Assembly (NCBI GenBank): GCA_902363805.1
Contig: CABJBF010000002.1
Span: 1-64,000 of the forward strand
Length of the DNA stretch: 64,000 bases
DNA from: Eubacteriaceae bacterium
GTDB lineage: Bacteria; Bacillota; Clostridia; Lachnospirales; Lachnospiraceae
Direction of reading: 5' to 3'
The first letter of the stretch is position 1. Every line of letters begins with the position of its first letter. The position numbers were made by a program, and so were the translations under genes. The notes below the pieces were generated by a model. That model did not search any database and was not told the DNA's origin. It saw only the letters and a list, made by a program, of their open reading frames with translations. This document shows, piece after piece, positions 35,740 to 46,900 of this stretch.

Positions 35740-36951
35740 ATGAATAAAGAATTAATTGAATCATTAAATGTACTGGAAAAAGAAAAAGAGATTAGTAAAG
35801 AAGTGTTATTTGAAGCAATCGAAAATTCGCTTGTAGTTGCATATAAGAATAATTTTAATAAAGCTGACAATGTTATTGTTAATGTTGACAGAGAAACAGG
35901 AGATTTCCACATTTATTCACAGAAGGAAGTTGTTGAAGAAGTATTTGATCCTGTAATTGAAATTTCATTAGAAGATGCAAGAGCAATTAAGGGAACATAC
36001 GAAATCGGAGATATGGTTAATGTAGAAATCCAGTCAAAGGACTTCGGAAGAATTGCAACACAGAGTGCTAAGAATGGTATTTTACAGAAAATCAGAGAAG
36101 AAGAAAGAAAGAGCGTATTTGAACAGTACTATGAAAAACAGAATGACATTATTACAGGTATTGTTCAAAGAATTAATGGAAAGAATATTAGCGTAAATCT
36201 TGGAAAGACAGATACTGTTTTAATGGAAAAGGAACAGGTACCAGGAGAACATTTCAGACCAACAGACAGAATTAAGTTATATATTACAGAAGTTAAAGAT
36301 GGAAATAAAGGACCAAGAATCGTTGTTTCAAGAACTCATCCGGGATTAGTAAAGCGTTTATTTGAACAGGAAGTTTCAGAAATCCAGGACGGAACAGTTG
36401 AAATCAAGAGTATTTCAAGAGAAGCAGGTTCAAGAACAAAGATGGCAGTTTACTCAAACAATCCTAACGTAGATGCAGTAGGTGCATGTGTAGGTGTAAA
36501 TGGAGCAAGAGTTAATGCAATCGTAGATGAACTTTGTGGTGAAAAGATTGATATTATAAATTGGGATGAAAATCCTGCGATTTTAATTGAAAATGCATTA
36601 AGCCCTGCAAAAGTTGTTTCGGTATTAGCTGATCCTGATGAAAAAGAAGCTATGGTAATCGTCCCTGATTATCAGTTATCTTTAGCAATTGGTAAAGAAG
36701 GTCAGAATGCAAGACTTGCAGCAAGACTTACAGGATTCAAGATTGATATCAAGAGTGAAACACAGGCAAAAGAAGCCGGAATTCAGTATATATTCGATGA
36801 TGACGAATATTATGATGAAGATGAGTATTATGATGACGACGAATACTATGATGATGACGAATATAATGAAGAAAAAAATGAAGCTGATGATACTTTAGAA
36901 GAAAACTTCGATGAAAATGAAGCTGACAGTGAGGATGATTCAGAAGAATAA
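35740..36951 (+). CDS. nusA: Transcription elongation/termination factor NusA
   Basis: RNA-polymerase-binding factor controlling pausing, termination and antitermination. The 403-residue protein has an N-terminal polymerase-binding domain, S1 domain (about 135-200, IITGIVQRINGKNISVNLG) and two KH domains (about 205-345, with GACVGVNGARVNAIVDEL and LAIGKEGQNARLAARLTG). The tail from about 353 is strongly acidic. It contains a six-residue unit DEYYDD repeated about four times (residues 355-378), followed by an Asp/Glu-rich end. The tail is absent from Bacillus NusA and may mimic the acidic repeats that bind polymerase in longer NusA proteins (inference). Confidence 0.95.
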   Translation: MNKELIESLNVLEKEKEISKEVLFEAIENSLVVAYKNNFNKADNVIVNVDRETGDFHIYSQKEVVEEVFDPVIEISLEDARAIKGTYEIGDMVNVEIQSKDFGRIATQSAKNGILQKIREEERKSVFEQYYEKQNDIITGIVQRINGKNISVNLGKTDTVLMEKEQVPGEHFRPTDRIKLYITEVKDGNKGPRIVVSRTHPGLVKRLFEQEVSEIQDGTVEIKSISREAGSRTKMAVYSNNPNVDAVGACVGVNGARVNAIVDELCGEKIDIINWDENPAILIENALSPAKVVSVLADPDEKEAMVIVPDYQLSLAIGKEGQNARLAARLTGFKIDIKSETQAKEAGIQYIFDDDEYYDEDEYYDDDEYYDDDEYNEEKNEADDTLEENFDENEADSEDDSEE

Positions 36952-36966
36952 GTAAGAGAGGTCAAT

Positions 36967-37242
36967 ATGAGCCAGACAAAGAAAGTTCCATTAAGAAAAT
37001 GCACCGGGTGCAATGAAGTGAAAAATAAAAAAGATATGATTCGTGTTATCCGTGATAAAGAAGGAAATATTTCTATGGATGCTACGGGTAGAAAAAATGG
37101 CAGAGGGGCATACATTTGCCCGGATGTAAAATGCCTTGAAAAAGCTATGAAGAGCAAAGGTCTTGAAAGAACACTTAAGGCAAAGGTTCCGGAAGAAGTA
37201 TATGAACAGCTAAAGGCTGAGTTAGGAGAAATCAATGGATAA
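36967..37242 (+). CDS. ylxR: YlxR/RnpM RNA-binding protein
   Basis: 91-residue DUF448 protein with the conserved PLRKCTGCNEVKNKKDMIRV and GRKNGRGAYIC motifs. The Bacillus homologue has been renamed RnpM because it binds and modulates RNase P RNA. Its stop overlaps the next gene by 8 bp, implying translational coupling with the L7Ae-like protein. It lies in its usual place between nusA and infB. Confidence 0.92.
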   Translation: MSQTKKVPLRKCTGCNEVKNKKDMIRVIRDKEGNISMDATGRKNGRGAYICPDVKCLEKAMKSKGLERTLKAKVPEEVYEQLKAELGEING

Positions 37243-37543
37243 GGTTATATCTATGATTGGTTTAGCAACTAAAGCCGGCAAGACTGTATCAGGAGAGTTC
37301 TCAGTAGAAAAAGCGATTCAGGGAAATAAAGCCCATGCAGTTATTGTTTCTGTAGAAGCATCGGATAATACAAAGAAGATGTTTAAAAATAAATGTGAAT
37401 ATTACAAAATACCGTTGTTTTATTATGGAACAACACAGGACTTAGGAAAAGCTACAGGAAATAAAACCAGAATGTCATTGGCAGTAGTTGACGAAGGATT
37501 CTCAAAATCAATCATAAAAATGTTAGATAATCAAGTAAAATAA
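37235..37543 (+). CDS. ylxQ: L7Ae-family ribosomal/RNA-binding protein YlxQ
   Basis: 102-residue member of the L7Ae/L30e fold, which in other bacteria binds kink-turn RNA. Visible features are the start [20 protein letters not shown], the central [15 protein letters not shown] and a C-terminal [15 protein letters not shown]. It overlaps ylxR by 8 bp and is followed 14 nt later by infB with an intervening TCGGAGG site. Confidence 0.9.
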   Translation: MDKVISMIGLATKAGKTVSGEFSVEKAIQGNKAHAVIVSVEASDNTKKMFKNKCEYYKIPLFYYGTTQDLGKATGNKTRMSLAVVDEGFSKSIIKMLDNQVK

Positions 37544-37557
37544 TCGGAGGTTATAGA

Positions 37558-40452
37558 ATGGCAAAAATGAGAGTACATGAATTAGCAAAAGAATTAGATA
37601 TAAAAAGTGCAGATATAGTAAAAGCATTGGGAGAAAAAGGCATTGACGTAAAAGCAATGAGCTCAGTGGATGACAGTGAAGTAAAATACATAAAGGATAA
37701 ATTTAGCAAGAGCAAGACATCTGAAGATAAAACAGCTGAAAAAGTGACACCTACAGAAAAAACAGAAGTCAAAGAAGAAAAGAAACATAAGAGAATTATT
37801 ACAAGCAGAGGAATGGTTCGCCTTAAAGGTGATGGCGAAGAAAGACCAAGAAGACCAAGACCTGATGGTGAGAAAAAACGTCGTCCAAGACCTGAAGGTG
37901 AAAATCAGAATGCAGCCACTCAGAAAACTGAAAAAACAGAAACAGTTAAGAAAGAGAATGAACAGATAGTAAAACCTGTAGAACAGGAAAAAAATGAAAG
38001 TGCAAATAAGCCGGTAGAAAATAATGTACAGCCAAAAGAAGAAAAGGTTGAATCTGTAGTTACACCGGTTGCAAAGAATGAACCAAAGAGACCGGCTCCT
38101 ACAGCAGAATCAGCAGCAAGAAAAGCAGCTGAGATAGCAGCAAAAGCAGCAGCAATTGCTGAAAGCCGTGGACAGAGCAGAAACAATGACAGAAGAAATA
38201 ACAGAAATGGCCAGAATAGAAACAACAGAGATGGACAGAATAGAAATGGAAATGGAAATGGTCAGAATAGAAACAACAGGGACGGACAGAATAGAAATAA
38301 CAGAGATGGTCAGAACAGAAACTTTGGAAACAGAGATGGTCAGAACAGAAACAATGATGGAAAGTCATTTAACAGAGATAATAGAAATGGCAATAACCGC
38401 AATTTCAATAATAGAAATAATGATGGTTATAATAAGGATAAAGATTTTGACAGAAATGACAACAATAATAGAAGAAATGACAGAAGAAGAGATGAACAGA
38501 AGCAGAGTGCACCTGCAGATATAATCCAGAGCAAAGATCGTAATAAGAGAGAAAACAAGTTACGCCAGGATAAGCAGGAAAGAGGAAGAAAGAATTACGA
38601 AGATGGTAATGGCGGAAGAAAAGGCAAGAATGGACGTAGAGTTGATTTGAGCAAGCCGGTATTACAGAAACCTCAGAAGAAGGAAGAAAAGAAAGAAGAA
38701 ATCAAAGTTATTTCAATCCCTGAAGCACTTACAATTGGTGAATTAGCAGAAAAGATGAAAATGCAGCCATCAACAATTATTAAGAAACTTTTCTTAGAAG
38801 GTAAGATGGTTACAGTTAATACTGAAATTGATTTTGCCGGAGCAGAAGAAATAGCCCTTGAATATGAAATTATGTGTGAAAAAGAAGTTAAGGTCGATAT
38901 GATTGAAGAACTTCTTAAGGAAGAAGAAGAAAATGAAGCAGACATGACAAGTCGTCCACCTGTTGTATGTGTAATGGGTCATGTAGATCATGGTAAAACA
39001 TCACTTCTTGATGCAATTAGAGAAACAAATGTAATTTCAGGTGAAGCAGGTGGTATTACACAGCATATTGGTGCTTCTGTTGTTAAGATTAATGACAGAA
39101 AGATTACTTTCCTTGATACTCCGGGACATGAAGCGTTTACAGCAATGCGTATGCGTGGCGCTCAGTCAACAGATATTGCAATCTTGGTAGTAGCTGCAGA
39201 TGATGGTGTAATGCCTCAGACAGTTGAAGCTATCAATCATGCAAAAGCAGCCGGAATTGAAATAATTGTAGCTATTAATAAGATTGATAAACCGGGTGCA
39301 AATATCGAAAGAGTAAAACAGGAATTAGCTGAATATGAATTATTAGCAGCTGATTGGGGTGGAAATACAGAAATGGTTCCTGTATCTGCACATACAAGAG
39401 AAGGAATTGAAGAATTATTAGAAATGGTTCTTTTACAGGCAGATGTACTTGAACTTAAGGCAAATCCTGACCGTATGGCAAGAGGTATCGTAATTGAAGC
39501 AAAACTTGATAAAGGTAAAGGACCTGTTTCAACTGTACTTGTACAGAAAGGTACACTTCATATTGGTGATCATATTGCAGCAGGAGCAAATTACGGTAAA
39601 GTAAGAGCTATGACAGATGACAGAGGAAATAGAATTACAGAAGCAGGACCTTCAACTCCAGTAGAAATTTTAGGATTGAGCGGAGTACCAAACGCAGGTG
39701 AAGTATTTGTTGCTAAGGAAACTGCAAATGAAGCAAAAGCATTTGCGGAAACATTTATTGCAGATAGCAAGGAAAAACTTCTTGAAGGAACTAAGTACAG
39801 AATTTCTCTTGATGATATTAACAGTCAGATTAAGGCAGGTAACCTTAAGGAATTAAATATCATCATAAAGGCAGACGTACAGGGTTCTGTAGAAGCTGTA
39901 AAACAGAGTATGTTAAAACTTTCAAATGAAGAAGTAGAAGTTAAAGTTATTCATGGTGGTGTAGGTGCAATTAATGAATCTGATGTTATTTTGGCTTCTG
40001 CATCAAATGCAATTATTATTGGATTTAATGTAAAACCTGATGCTCAGGCAGAAGAAATTGCTACAAGAGAAAAGGTTGATTTAAGATTATATAGCGTTAT
40101 TTACAATGCAATCGAAGATATTGAAAGAGCTATGAAGGGAATGCTTGAACCAATTTACGAAGAAAAAGTTATCGGTCATGCGGAAATTCGTCAGATTTTC
40201 AAGGCTTCAGGTGTTGGAAATATCGCAGGTTCATATGTATTAGATGGTTCATTCAAGAGAGGATGCTCAGCTAGAATTACACGTGATGGAGAGCAGATAT
40301 TTGACGGACCACTTGCATCACTTAAGAGATTTAAAGATGATGTTAAGGAAGTTAAAGCAGGATATGAATGCGGTCTTGTGTTTGAAAAATTCAATGATAT
40401 TGCTGAAGGAGATGCTGTAGAAGCGTACATGATGGTTGAGGTACCTAGATAA
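37558..40452 (+). CDS. infB: Translation initiation factor IF-2
   Basis: GTPase that places initiator tRNA on the ribosome. The 964-residue protein starts with an IF2_N module ([20 protein letters not shown]), then a Lys/Glu-rich stretch. A low-complexity segment of about 100 residues (about 213-310) follows, built from [12 protein letters not shown] repeats, and then a second IF2_N module (about 385-440). The G domain begins near 468 with [22 protein letters not shown] and NKIDKP. Domains II to IV follow ([18 protein letters not shown]). Length is above the Bacillus protein because of the expanded linker. Confidence 0.96.
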   Translation: MAKMRVHELAKELDIKSADIVKALGEKGIDVKAMSSVDDSEVKYIKDKFSKSKTSEDKTAEKVTPTEKTEVKEEKKHKRIITSRGMVRLKGDGEERPRRPRPDGEKKRRPRPEGENQNAATQKTEKTETVKKENEQIVKPVEQEKNESANKPVENNVQPKEEKVESVVTPVAKNEPKRPAPTAESAARKAAEIAAKAAAIAESRGQSRNNDRRNNRNGQNRNNRDGQNRNGNGNGQNRNNRDGQNRNNRDGQNRNFGNRDGQNRNNDGKSFNRDNRNGNNRNFNNRNNDGYNKDKDFDRNDNNNRRNDRRRDEQKQSAPADIIQSKDRNKRENKLRQDKQERGRKNYEDGNGGRKGKNGRRVDLSKPVLQKPQKKEEKKEEIKVISIPEALTIGELAEKMKMQPSTIIKKLFLEGKMVTVNTEIDFAGAEEIALEYEIMCEKEVKVDMIEELLKEEEENEADMTSRPPVVCVMGHVDHGKTSLLDAIRETNVISGEAGGITQHIGASVVKINDRKITFLDTPGHEAFTAMRMRGAQSTDIAILVVAADDGVMPQTVEAINHAKAAGIEIIVAINKIDKPGANIERVKQELAEYELLAADWGGNTEMVPVSAHTREGIEELLEMVLLQADVLELKANPDRMARGIVIEAKLDKGKGPVSTVLVQKGTLHIGDHIAAGANYGKVRAMTDDRGNRITEAGPSTPVEILGLSGVPNAGEVFVAKETANEAKAFAETFIADSKEKLLEGTKYRISLDDINSQIKAGNLKELNIIIKADVQGSVEAVKQSMLKLSNEEVEVKVIHGGVGAINESDVILASASNAIIIGFNVKPDAQAEEIATREKVDLRLYSVIYNAIEDIERAMKGMLEPIYEEKVIGHAEIRQIFKASGVGNIAGSYVLDGSFKRGCSARITRDGEQIFDGPLASLKRFKDDVKEVKAGYECGLVFEKFNDIAEGDAVEAYMMVEVPR

Positions 40453-40477
40453 GACTAGTTAACCGGAAAGGAATTAT

Positions 40478-40837
40478 ATGAGAAAGAACAGCATAAAAAA
40501 TACAAGAATTAACGGAGAAGTTCAAAGAGAATTATGTAATATAATCAGAGAACTCAAGGACCCAAGAGTAGGAATAATGACAAGTGTTACCCATGTAGAG
40601 GTAACACCTGATCTTAAATATTGCAAAGCGTATGTAAGTGTGTTAGGCGATGAAGAAACAAAGGCTGATACATTAGCAGGACTTAAGAGTGCAGTTGGAT
40701 TTATCAGACATCAGCTTGCAAAAACCGTAAATTTAAGAAATACTCCACAGATTACATTTATTTTAGATGATTCTATAGAGTATGGCGTAAGAATGTCAAA
40801 AATGATTGATGAGGTGACGTCAGATGACAATGAATAA
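40478..40837 (+). CDS. rbfA: Ribosome-binding factor A
   Basis: Cold-shock-associated 30S maturation factor. The 119-residue KH-like protein shows NTRINGEVQRELCNIIRELK, DPRVGIMTSVTHVEVTPDLK, KAYVSVLGDEE and the C-terminal ITFILDDSIEYGVRM. AAAGGAA precedes ATG 40478. It overlaps the next gene by 14 bp. It belongs to the infB operon. Confidence 0.94.
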   Translation: MRKNSIKNTRINGEVQRELCNIIRELKDPRVGIMTSVTHVEVTPDLKYCKAYVSVLGDEETKADTLAGLKSAVGFIRHQLAKTVNLRNTPQITFILDDSIEYGVRMSKMIDEVTSDDNE

Positions 40838-41789
40838 TCCTATACCTATGAATAAACTGATTGGCGATGCAAAAACTATTGGAATAGCAGGACATATCAG
40901 ACCGGATGGCGATTGCATCGGTTCATGCATGACACTCTATAATTACATTGAGAAAAATTTTCCGGATATACAGGTAAAAGTATATCTGGAAAAAATTAAA
41001 GATAAATTTTTATTTATAAAGAACTCTGAGAAAATAGATTCAAATGGGTACGACGGAACAGAGTACGATTTATTCTTTTCACTTGATTGTGCTGATTTAG
41101 AAAGATTAGGTTTAAATAAAGAATTTTTTGAACATGCAAAGCGAACAGCATGTATTGATCATCACATCAGTAATGTAGGATATGCAGATTATAATTATAT
41201 TCTTCCAAATGCAAGTTCGGCATGTGAAGTTTTATATGATTTGTTAGATGTAAGTTTATTTGATAAATCTATTGCAGAACCAATGTATACAGGAATTGCC
41301 CATGATTCAGGAGTGTTTAGATTCCAGAGCACAACTTCTAAAACAATGAATGTTGCAGGAAAAATGTTGGATTTTGGAATTAATGCAAATAAGATTCTTG
41401 AAGAAACATATTATAAAAAAACTTATGCACAGTCTCAGGTTGCAGGAAGACTTCAGCTTGAAAGTGTAAGGTTTATGGATAATAGATGCATATTTGCATA
41501 CGCAACAACAAAACTTATGGATTTTTATGGCGTGACAACAAAGGATTTAGATTCAGTGGTTGCACAGCTTAGAAATATTGAAGGAATAGAAGTTGCAATA
41601 TTTATGTATCAGATAGGGGAAATGAAATACAAGGTAAGCATGAGATCTCAGGATTTAGTAGATGTAAGTGTTATAGCATCATATTTTGGTGGAGGCGGTC
41701 ATGTAAGAGCTGCCGGATTTGATACTGTAGGAGATGTACACGATATCATCAATAACATTTCAGAACAGATTGAAAAGCAAATGCCATAA
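40824..41789 (+). CDS. nrnA: DHH-family oligoribonuclease / pAp phosphatase NrnA
   Basis: 321-residue DHH/DHHA1 phosphoesterase that degrades nanoRNA and 3'-phosphoadenosine 5'-phosphate. Metal-binding motifs are IRPDGDCIGS (about residues 25-34), LDCAD, the hallmark ACIDHHISN and the DHHA1 glycine motif FGGGGHVRAAGF near the C-terminus. ATG 40824 lies within the end of rbfA and is preceded by GAGGTGA. The rbfA-nrnA-truB-ribF order is typical of Firmicutes. Confidence 0.93.
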   Translation: MTMNNPIPMNKLIGDAKTIGIAGHIRPDGDCIGSCMTLYNYIEKNFPDIQVKVYLEKIKDKFLFIKNSEKIDSNGYDGTEYDLFFSLDCADLERLGLNKEFFEHAKRTACIDHHISNVGYADYNYILPNASSACEVLYDLLDVSLFDKSIAEPMYTGIAHDSGVFRFQSTTSKTMNVAGKMLDFGINANKILEETYYKKTYAQSQVAGRLQLESVRFMDNRCIFAYATTKLMDFYGVTTKDLDSVVAQLRNIEGIEVAIFMYQIGEMKYKVSMRSQDLVDVSVIASYFGGGGHVRAAGFDTVGDVHDIINNISEQIEKQMP

Positions 41790-41825
41790 ATATAGTAATG
41801 TGACTTACCATTACAGGAGGAATGA

Positions 41826-42734
41826 ATGATAAGTGGTGTAATAAATGTCTATAAGGAGCCGGGATATACGTCTCATGACGTAGTGGCAAAATTAAGAGGC
41901 ATTTTGAAACAGAAAAAGATAGGACATATGGGAACTCTAGATCCATATGCCGTTGGAGTATTGCCGGTGTGTCTTGGAAAGGGAACAAAATTATGCGATA
42001 TTTTATCAGAAAAAGATAAAACGTATAAAGCTGTTTTGTTGCTAGGACAGGAAACAGATACACAGGACAGTACAGGTAATATAATAAATAAAGCTGAAGA
42101 AGATAAATTGAATGCTTTAGACCAGACAGAAGTCTTTGCAACAATTAAAAGTTTTATAGGTGATTATGCACAGATTCCACCTATGTTTTCGGCGATAAAA
42201 ATAAATGGTCAGAAACTTTATAATTTAGCAAGAAGAGGCGAAGAAGTTGAAAGACCGGCAAGACAATGCAAGATAGTTGATATAACTATAACTGATGTTG
42301 ATCTTCCCAGAGTCGAAATGATTGTTACATGTTCAAAAGGTACTTATATCAGAACTTTATGTCATGACATAGGAAATAAACTTGGTGTTTATGGATGCAT
42401 GGATAAATTGGAAAGAACAAGAGTCGAAAGATTTAAAGTTGAAGACAGTATTACTCTTGAACAGATAGAAAAAGCAAGAGATGATGGAAAATTAGAAGAT
42501 TATATCGTTCCGGTAGATCAAATGCTTGATAAATATTCTAAATGTATTGTGTCAGAAAAATTTGACAAATTAATATATAATGGAAACAAGTTTACAGCTG
42601 GAAATACATTGCTAAGAATGAATTTTGAAGATAAACAAAAAGTAAGAGTTTATGCACAAAATGGAGATTTTATCGGTATATATGAATTTGATGCACATAA
42701 GCAGATATATAAACCAGTTAAGATATTTTTGTAA
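41826..42734 (+). CDS. truB: tRNA pseudouridine(55) synthase
   Basis: Makes pseudouridine at position 55 in the T loop of tRNAs. The 302-residue protein has VINVYKEPGYTSHDVVAKLR, the catalytic block KIGHMGTLDPYAVGVLPVCL with the nucleophilic Asp, IPPMFSAIKINGQKLYNLAR and CSKGTYIRTLCHDIG. GGAGGAATG places the ribosome site close to ATG 41826. It is in operon with nrnA and ribF. Confidence 0.95.
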   Translation: MISGVINVYKEPGYTSHDVVAKLRGILKQKKIGHMGTLDPYAVGVLPVCLGKGTKLCDILSEKDKTYKAVLLLGQETDTQDSTGNIINKAEEDKLNALDQTEVFATIKSFIGDYAQIPPMFSAIKINGQKLYNLARRGEEVERPARQCKIVDITITDVDLPRVEMIVTCSKGTYIRTLCHDIGNKLGVYGCMDKLERTRVERFKVEDSITLEQIEKARDDGKLEDYIVPVDQMLDKYSKCIVSEKFDKLIYNGNKFTAGNTLLRMNFEDKQKVRVYAQNGDFIGIYEFDAHKQIYKPVKIFL

Positions 42735-42757
42735 ATACATACAGGAGTCGTAGGATT

Positions 42758-43669
42758 ATGATAAACATGTCAGCAACAGACAAGATAAAATTAAGCAATA
42801 CAATAGTAACTGTTGGAAAATTTGACGGGTTACATAAGGGTCATGAAAAGTTATTAAGTGAATTGACTAAAAAGGCAAATGGAAGACGTAAAGTTGTCCT
42901 GACATTTGCTGCGGAACCTAAAGATGTATTGAATAATCAGACAGTAAAAACAATTGTAACAGATGAAGAAAAAAGACTTCTATGTGAGAAACAGGGAATT
43001 GATGTTTATTGCAGTATGCCAATGACAAAAGAATTTTTGGCATTAGAACCTGATGAATTTATAAATGAATTTTTGAAAAAAAAATTAGGGGCTACAGCGA
43101 TTGTGTGCGGACCGGATTTCTCTTTTGGAAATAAGGGTGCAGGAAATGTTGATTACCTAAAGAAAAACACAGAAAAATACGGATATGAGTTGTATGTAAT
43201 TGAAAAAGAAAAATATCATGACAAAGATATAAGCAGTACAGGAATACGCAGTAGTATTATAGAAGGCAGGATAGAAGAAACAAATGAAATGCTTGACCAT
43301 CCATACAGTGTTATTGGAAAGGTTGAGGAAGGAAAGAAAATCGGAAGAACGATAAATTTTCCTACGGCTAATATTTTGCCGGCAGCAACAAAACTATTGC
43401 CACCAAATGGTGTATATGCAACAAGAACCAACATAAATGGAAAAAGTTATCGTTCAATAACTAATGTAGGTATTAATCCGACGATTTCGGAAAATAATCC
43501 TACAAAGGTTGAAACATATGTTGCAAATTTTCATGGCAATTTATATGGAGAAGTTATTGAAGTTTCATTTTACGAATTTATGCGTGGTGAAAGAAAATTT
43601 GATGATATAGAACAACTTAAAAAACAAATAACCATGGATATAAATGACAGAATAAAAATGAAAATATAA
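42758..43669 (+). CDS. ribF: Bifunctional riboflavin kinase / FAD synthetase
   Basis: Converts riboflavin to FMN and FAD. The 303-residue protein has an N-terminal adenylyltransferase domain (VTVGKFDGLHKGHEKLL with the nucleotide HxGH motif, VCGPDFSFGNKGAGN, SSTGIRSSI). The C-terminal kinase domain (about 185-303) has GRTINFPTANI, PPNGVYATR and NVGINPT. ATG 42758 is preceded by AGGAG. It is the last gene of the long operon that begins at rimP. Confidence 0.95.
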   Translation: MINMSATDKIKLSNTIVTVGKFDGLHKGHEKLLSELTKKANGRRKVVLTFAAEPKDVLNNQTVKTIVTDEEKRLLCEKQGIDVYCSMPMTKEFLALEPDEFINEFLKKKLGATAIVCGPDFSFGNKGAGNVDYLKKNTEKYGYELYVIEKEKYHDKDISSTGIRSSIIEGRIEETNEMLDHPYSVIGKVEEGKKIGRTINFPTANILPAATKLLPPNGVYATRTNINGKSYRSITNVGINPTISENNPTKVETYVANFHGNLYGEVIEVSFYEFMRGERKFDDIEQLKKQITMDINDRIKMKI

Positions 43670-43689
43670 TTTAATAAAACGAATTTATT

Positions 43690-43729
43690 ATAAAATAATA
43701 TTTAATAAAAATATTAAATATTATTTTAT
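43690..43729. repeat. Perfect A/T-only palindrome after ribF
   Basis: 18-bp arms ATAAAATAATATTTAATA (43690-43707) and their exact complement (43712-43729) with a 4-nt loop. There is no G or C, so it is a weak terminator but a strong cruciform candidate. Confidence 0.75.
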
Positions 43730-43766
43730 AATTGCAAAAATTCTATTTAAGAATAATGATTAAATA

Positions 43767-43815
43767 GACTGATAATTATTAACAGATAAGGTTTTTGGTT
43801 ATCAGTCTTATTTTT
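43767..43815 (+). terminator. Terminator of the rimP-ribF operon
   Basis: Stem GACTGATAA (43767-43775) / TTATCAGTC (43799-43807) followed by TTATTTTT. The rest of the 43670-43999 gap is A/T-rich and carries the promoter region of the next gene. Confidence 0.7.
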
Positions 43816-43924
43816 ATTGCTATAAAAAACTATTTTATAAAAAGTTTAAAATGTTAATAAAATTGATAAATTTTTGATAATAAATAACAAGAAAAAATAA
43901 CGCTTTTATACAAAAATCGTATTT

Positions 43925-43954
43925 TAACATACAAAAAAGGGTATATAATAAACT
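43925..43954 (+). promoter_or_regulatory. Candidate promoter of the surface-protein gene
   Basis: TTTTAA and TATAAT about 16 bp apart within 43922-43950, then an A/T-rich leader and GGAGG about 8 nt before ATG 44000. Confidence 0.4.
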
Positions 43955-43999
43955 TGTCTCAAATAAAAATTTGTATACACAAAATATGGAGGAAAGCAT

Positions 44000-46900
44000 A
44001 TGAGAAAATTTCTATCAACATTTTTAGCAGTAACGTTAACTGCAACGAGTGTATTTTGCAATGGATTTTCATTAGCTAAATCTACGGTTAGTGCAGATGA
44101 AATGCCACAGACTATGAAGATGCCGATTGTAATATACGATCATTTGAATGACGACATGTTATTTGAATATGTATTGGGTACAAAATTAAGTATGTACGAC
44201 GAAAGTGATACTAGTGGTAATGCAGGAAAAGGTCTTGTCGAAACCCAGTTGGGTGAAGATGGAACTCCTGTATATAAGAAGGAAACAGTAATTCAGCTTG
44301 CTAAAGATTTAAAAGAATATCTTGAAACACAGAATCCGGGAAACCAGACTGAATTATACAAGAGACTAAGAAACCAGATAGTTGAAGAAGGTGATTCTGA
44401 AAAATTAATTGGTAAAACTCTCACAATTCAGGAAAGAGGATGGAATTTCGGAGACCTTACATACAAAACTCAAGACGGATATGGTTATTGGTATTCAGGA
44501 GATGAACTTGTATGGAAAAAGCAGGGAGATTGGTTAATTGCTTTAAAAGATGGAGCTACAGCTACATTTGATTTTGGGAAATTAGAAGCAGGTAATTATA
44601 CATTTACTCCTTATCCGGGAATTACTAAAGATGTAGAGTTAAAAATCATTACTGAAAATGGGAATGAATATACTGTTAGTGGTTCATGTGATTTCGTATT
44701 AGATAGTGCACAGAATGTAAAACTTACAGTTAAGGCGACAGCTGTAGAGGGAGCATTAGTTAACCCAACTCTTTATAAAGATGGAACAGCTATAGGAAAA
44801 TTCACAAATATTACGAATGAATATAATGTTCCATTTACAGAGTTGGGATGGAAAGCAGAAGATGGAAGTACATGGAAAGTATCAGGATATGGTGGAATTA
44901 CATGTGATGCAGGAGAAAATACAGAAGCATATCTTGAATATGCGGTTACACCTGGAAGAACTTATAAAATATCAAGTGTATTTAATGAAAATAATAGCTT
45001 TGATTTGAAAATAAGAAATAATGGTACAGATGAAGTAATGGCAGATAATTTAAAACAGGGAGATACTTTTGATATACCTGAGGGCGTTAATAAAGTTAAA
45101 ATCTGTATTGCTTCAAATAAAACTGATGCAGAACAGAATGATTATAGATTCAATGATTTGAATGTTGAAAAGAAGCCGGGTGCTAAACTTGCATCAGATA
45201 GTGATTTAGATGCAGCTTATGAAGTAAGTAAAAACAAATTTACAAGAGTTACCGGACAAAAAGCTGCAACATCACAAGATATAGAAAACTGTATGGATTA
45301 TGCATATTATGTATTAAATACTTTCTGGACAGATACTAATGGAGATATTACTAAAAAGACAGATGCGTATAAGAGCATACAGTTAAATTACGTTAATGAA
45401 AAATATAGTTTTAACAATAGCAACGTTGTATATGATATAGCGAATAAAAATATATATAGAGATGAGACTAATGCTCCGGAAGGAGATGGTTTCTTCCCAT
45501 TAGATGATGATGTGTTAGGTGAAGCATCTGATTTGACAGCTCCGTTTGGTAAGACAGATGAATTAGAAGGACATAACTTCCATTATGCAATGAAAGCACA
45601 TTGTGAATTTATATATTCTAAAGCTAAGAATCTTTCATTTAAGTTTGAAGGTGATGATGATGTGTATTTATTCATTAATGGAAAATTAGCAATGGATATT
45701 GGTGGTGCGCATGGTAGACTTTCAGGTAATATTGATTTGAATGACGAAGATACACAGACAAAATTAGGTTTGGAAGAAGGAGAAACATATACATTTGATT
45801 TCTTCTATATGGAACGTCATACAACAGCAAGTAATATTTTGATTGAAACAAATATGTATCTTGAACAGGCAAGTGCAAAGCCATCTGTTAAATATACAGA
45901 TAAAGAAGGAAATGAATTAAAGGATGGAGACAAAGTCCTTGTTGGAGAAGAAGTTGGAATTAACTATTCTGTAGTATCAGGCAGTGATGACATGAAAGAT
46001 ATCACATTTAAAGATACAGACCAGGGCGTTACAGTAGGAAAAGACGGAATTGATTTTGGTGACAAAGGTGTTTATGTAAAAGATAATCTTATTGTAGAAG
46101 TCCTTGATAGAGACGGAAAAGTAAAGAAGACTTATACAATTAGTAAAGAAGATTTAAAAGATGATGTTAAGAAGAGAGAGTTCCAGAATGAAATTGGAAA
46201 TATTTCTCTGGATAAGAATGAAACCGTAGTAGTAAAAGGCTTAACTAAGAAAGCTGATTATGAAGGAAAACTTACTTCAACTTTAGATGTATCTATTTCA
46301 GGTCATGATAAAGGATATGATAACAATGGAAATGTTACTGATAAGTTAATCAAAGTTCCAACAGCAACAGTTGAAGTGGCAATTATTCCTAAGGCAGATA
46401 TTAAAGCCGAAATGCAGGTTACATTCAAGAATCCGACAACAGGTGAGACTATTGATAATGATACAGCTATAAGTCAGGAAAAGAAAATTGGATTAGAATA
46501 TACAATTACAGCAAAATCAGGTTATATGAAGAACATTTCAGTAAAAGATGATTTTGATGGAAACGAAGCATTAAGTATCAGCAGTGCAGGAATTGAACTT
46601 GGAAATCAGGTAGAAGTAAGCGATGATGGAATAAAAGTGACTGTGACAGATAAAAATGGAACAGTAAAGGAAACATATACATTAAGTAAAGCAGACTTTG
46701 AAGCAAGGAATGCTGCATATGATAATTTTATAAAGAAATTTGGAGATGGAAATGAAGCGCTTGTGATGGATATTGATGATAAAATTACAATCAGTGGATT
46801 TAACCATACAATGACTAAGGATGGTCTTAAGTCAACTCCTGTTGGAACGATTACAGGACCAAATCCTCAGTATGATGAAGAAACAGATAAAATTAATGTT

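Noticed and set aside
38156..38524. 122-codon overlapping frame inside infB
   Set aside because: It is a shift of the repetitive linker, rich in Met, Glu and Thr only because of the repeats. infB is clearly the real gene.
37558..40452. Horizontal transfer of infB because of its odd linker
   Set aside because: Flanking genes, codon use and the remaining domains are normal. Repeat expansion explains the linker.
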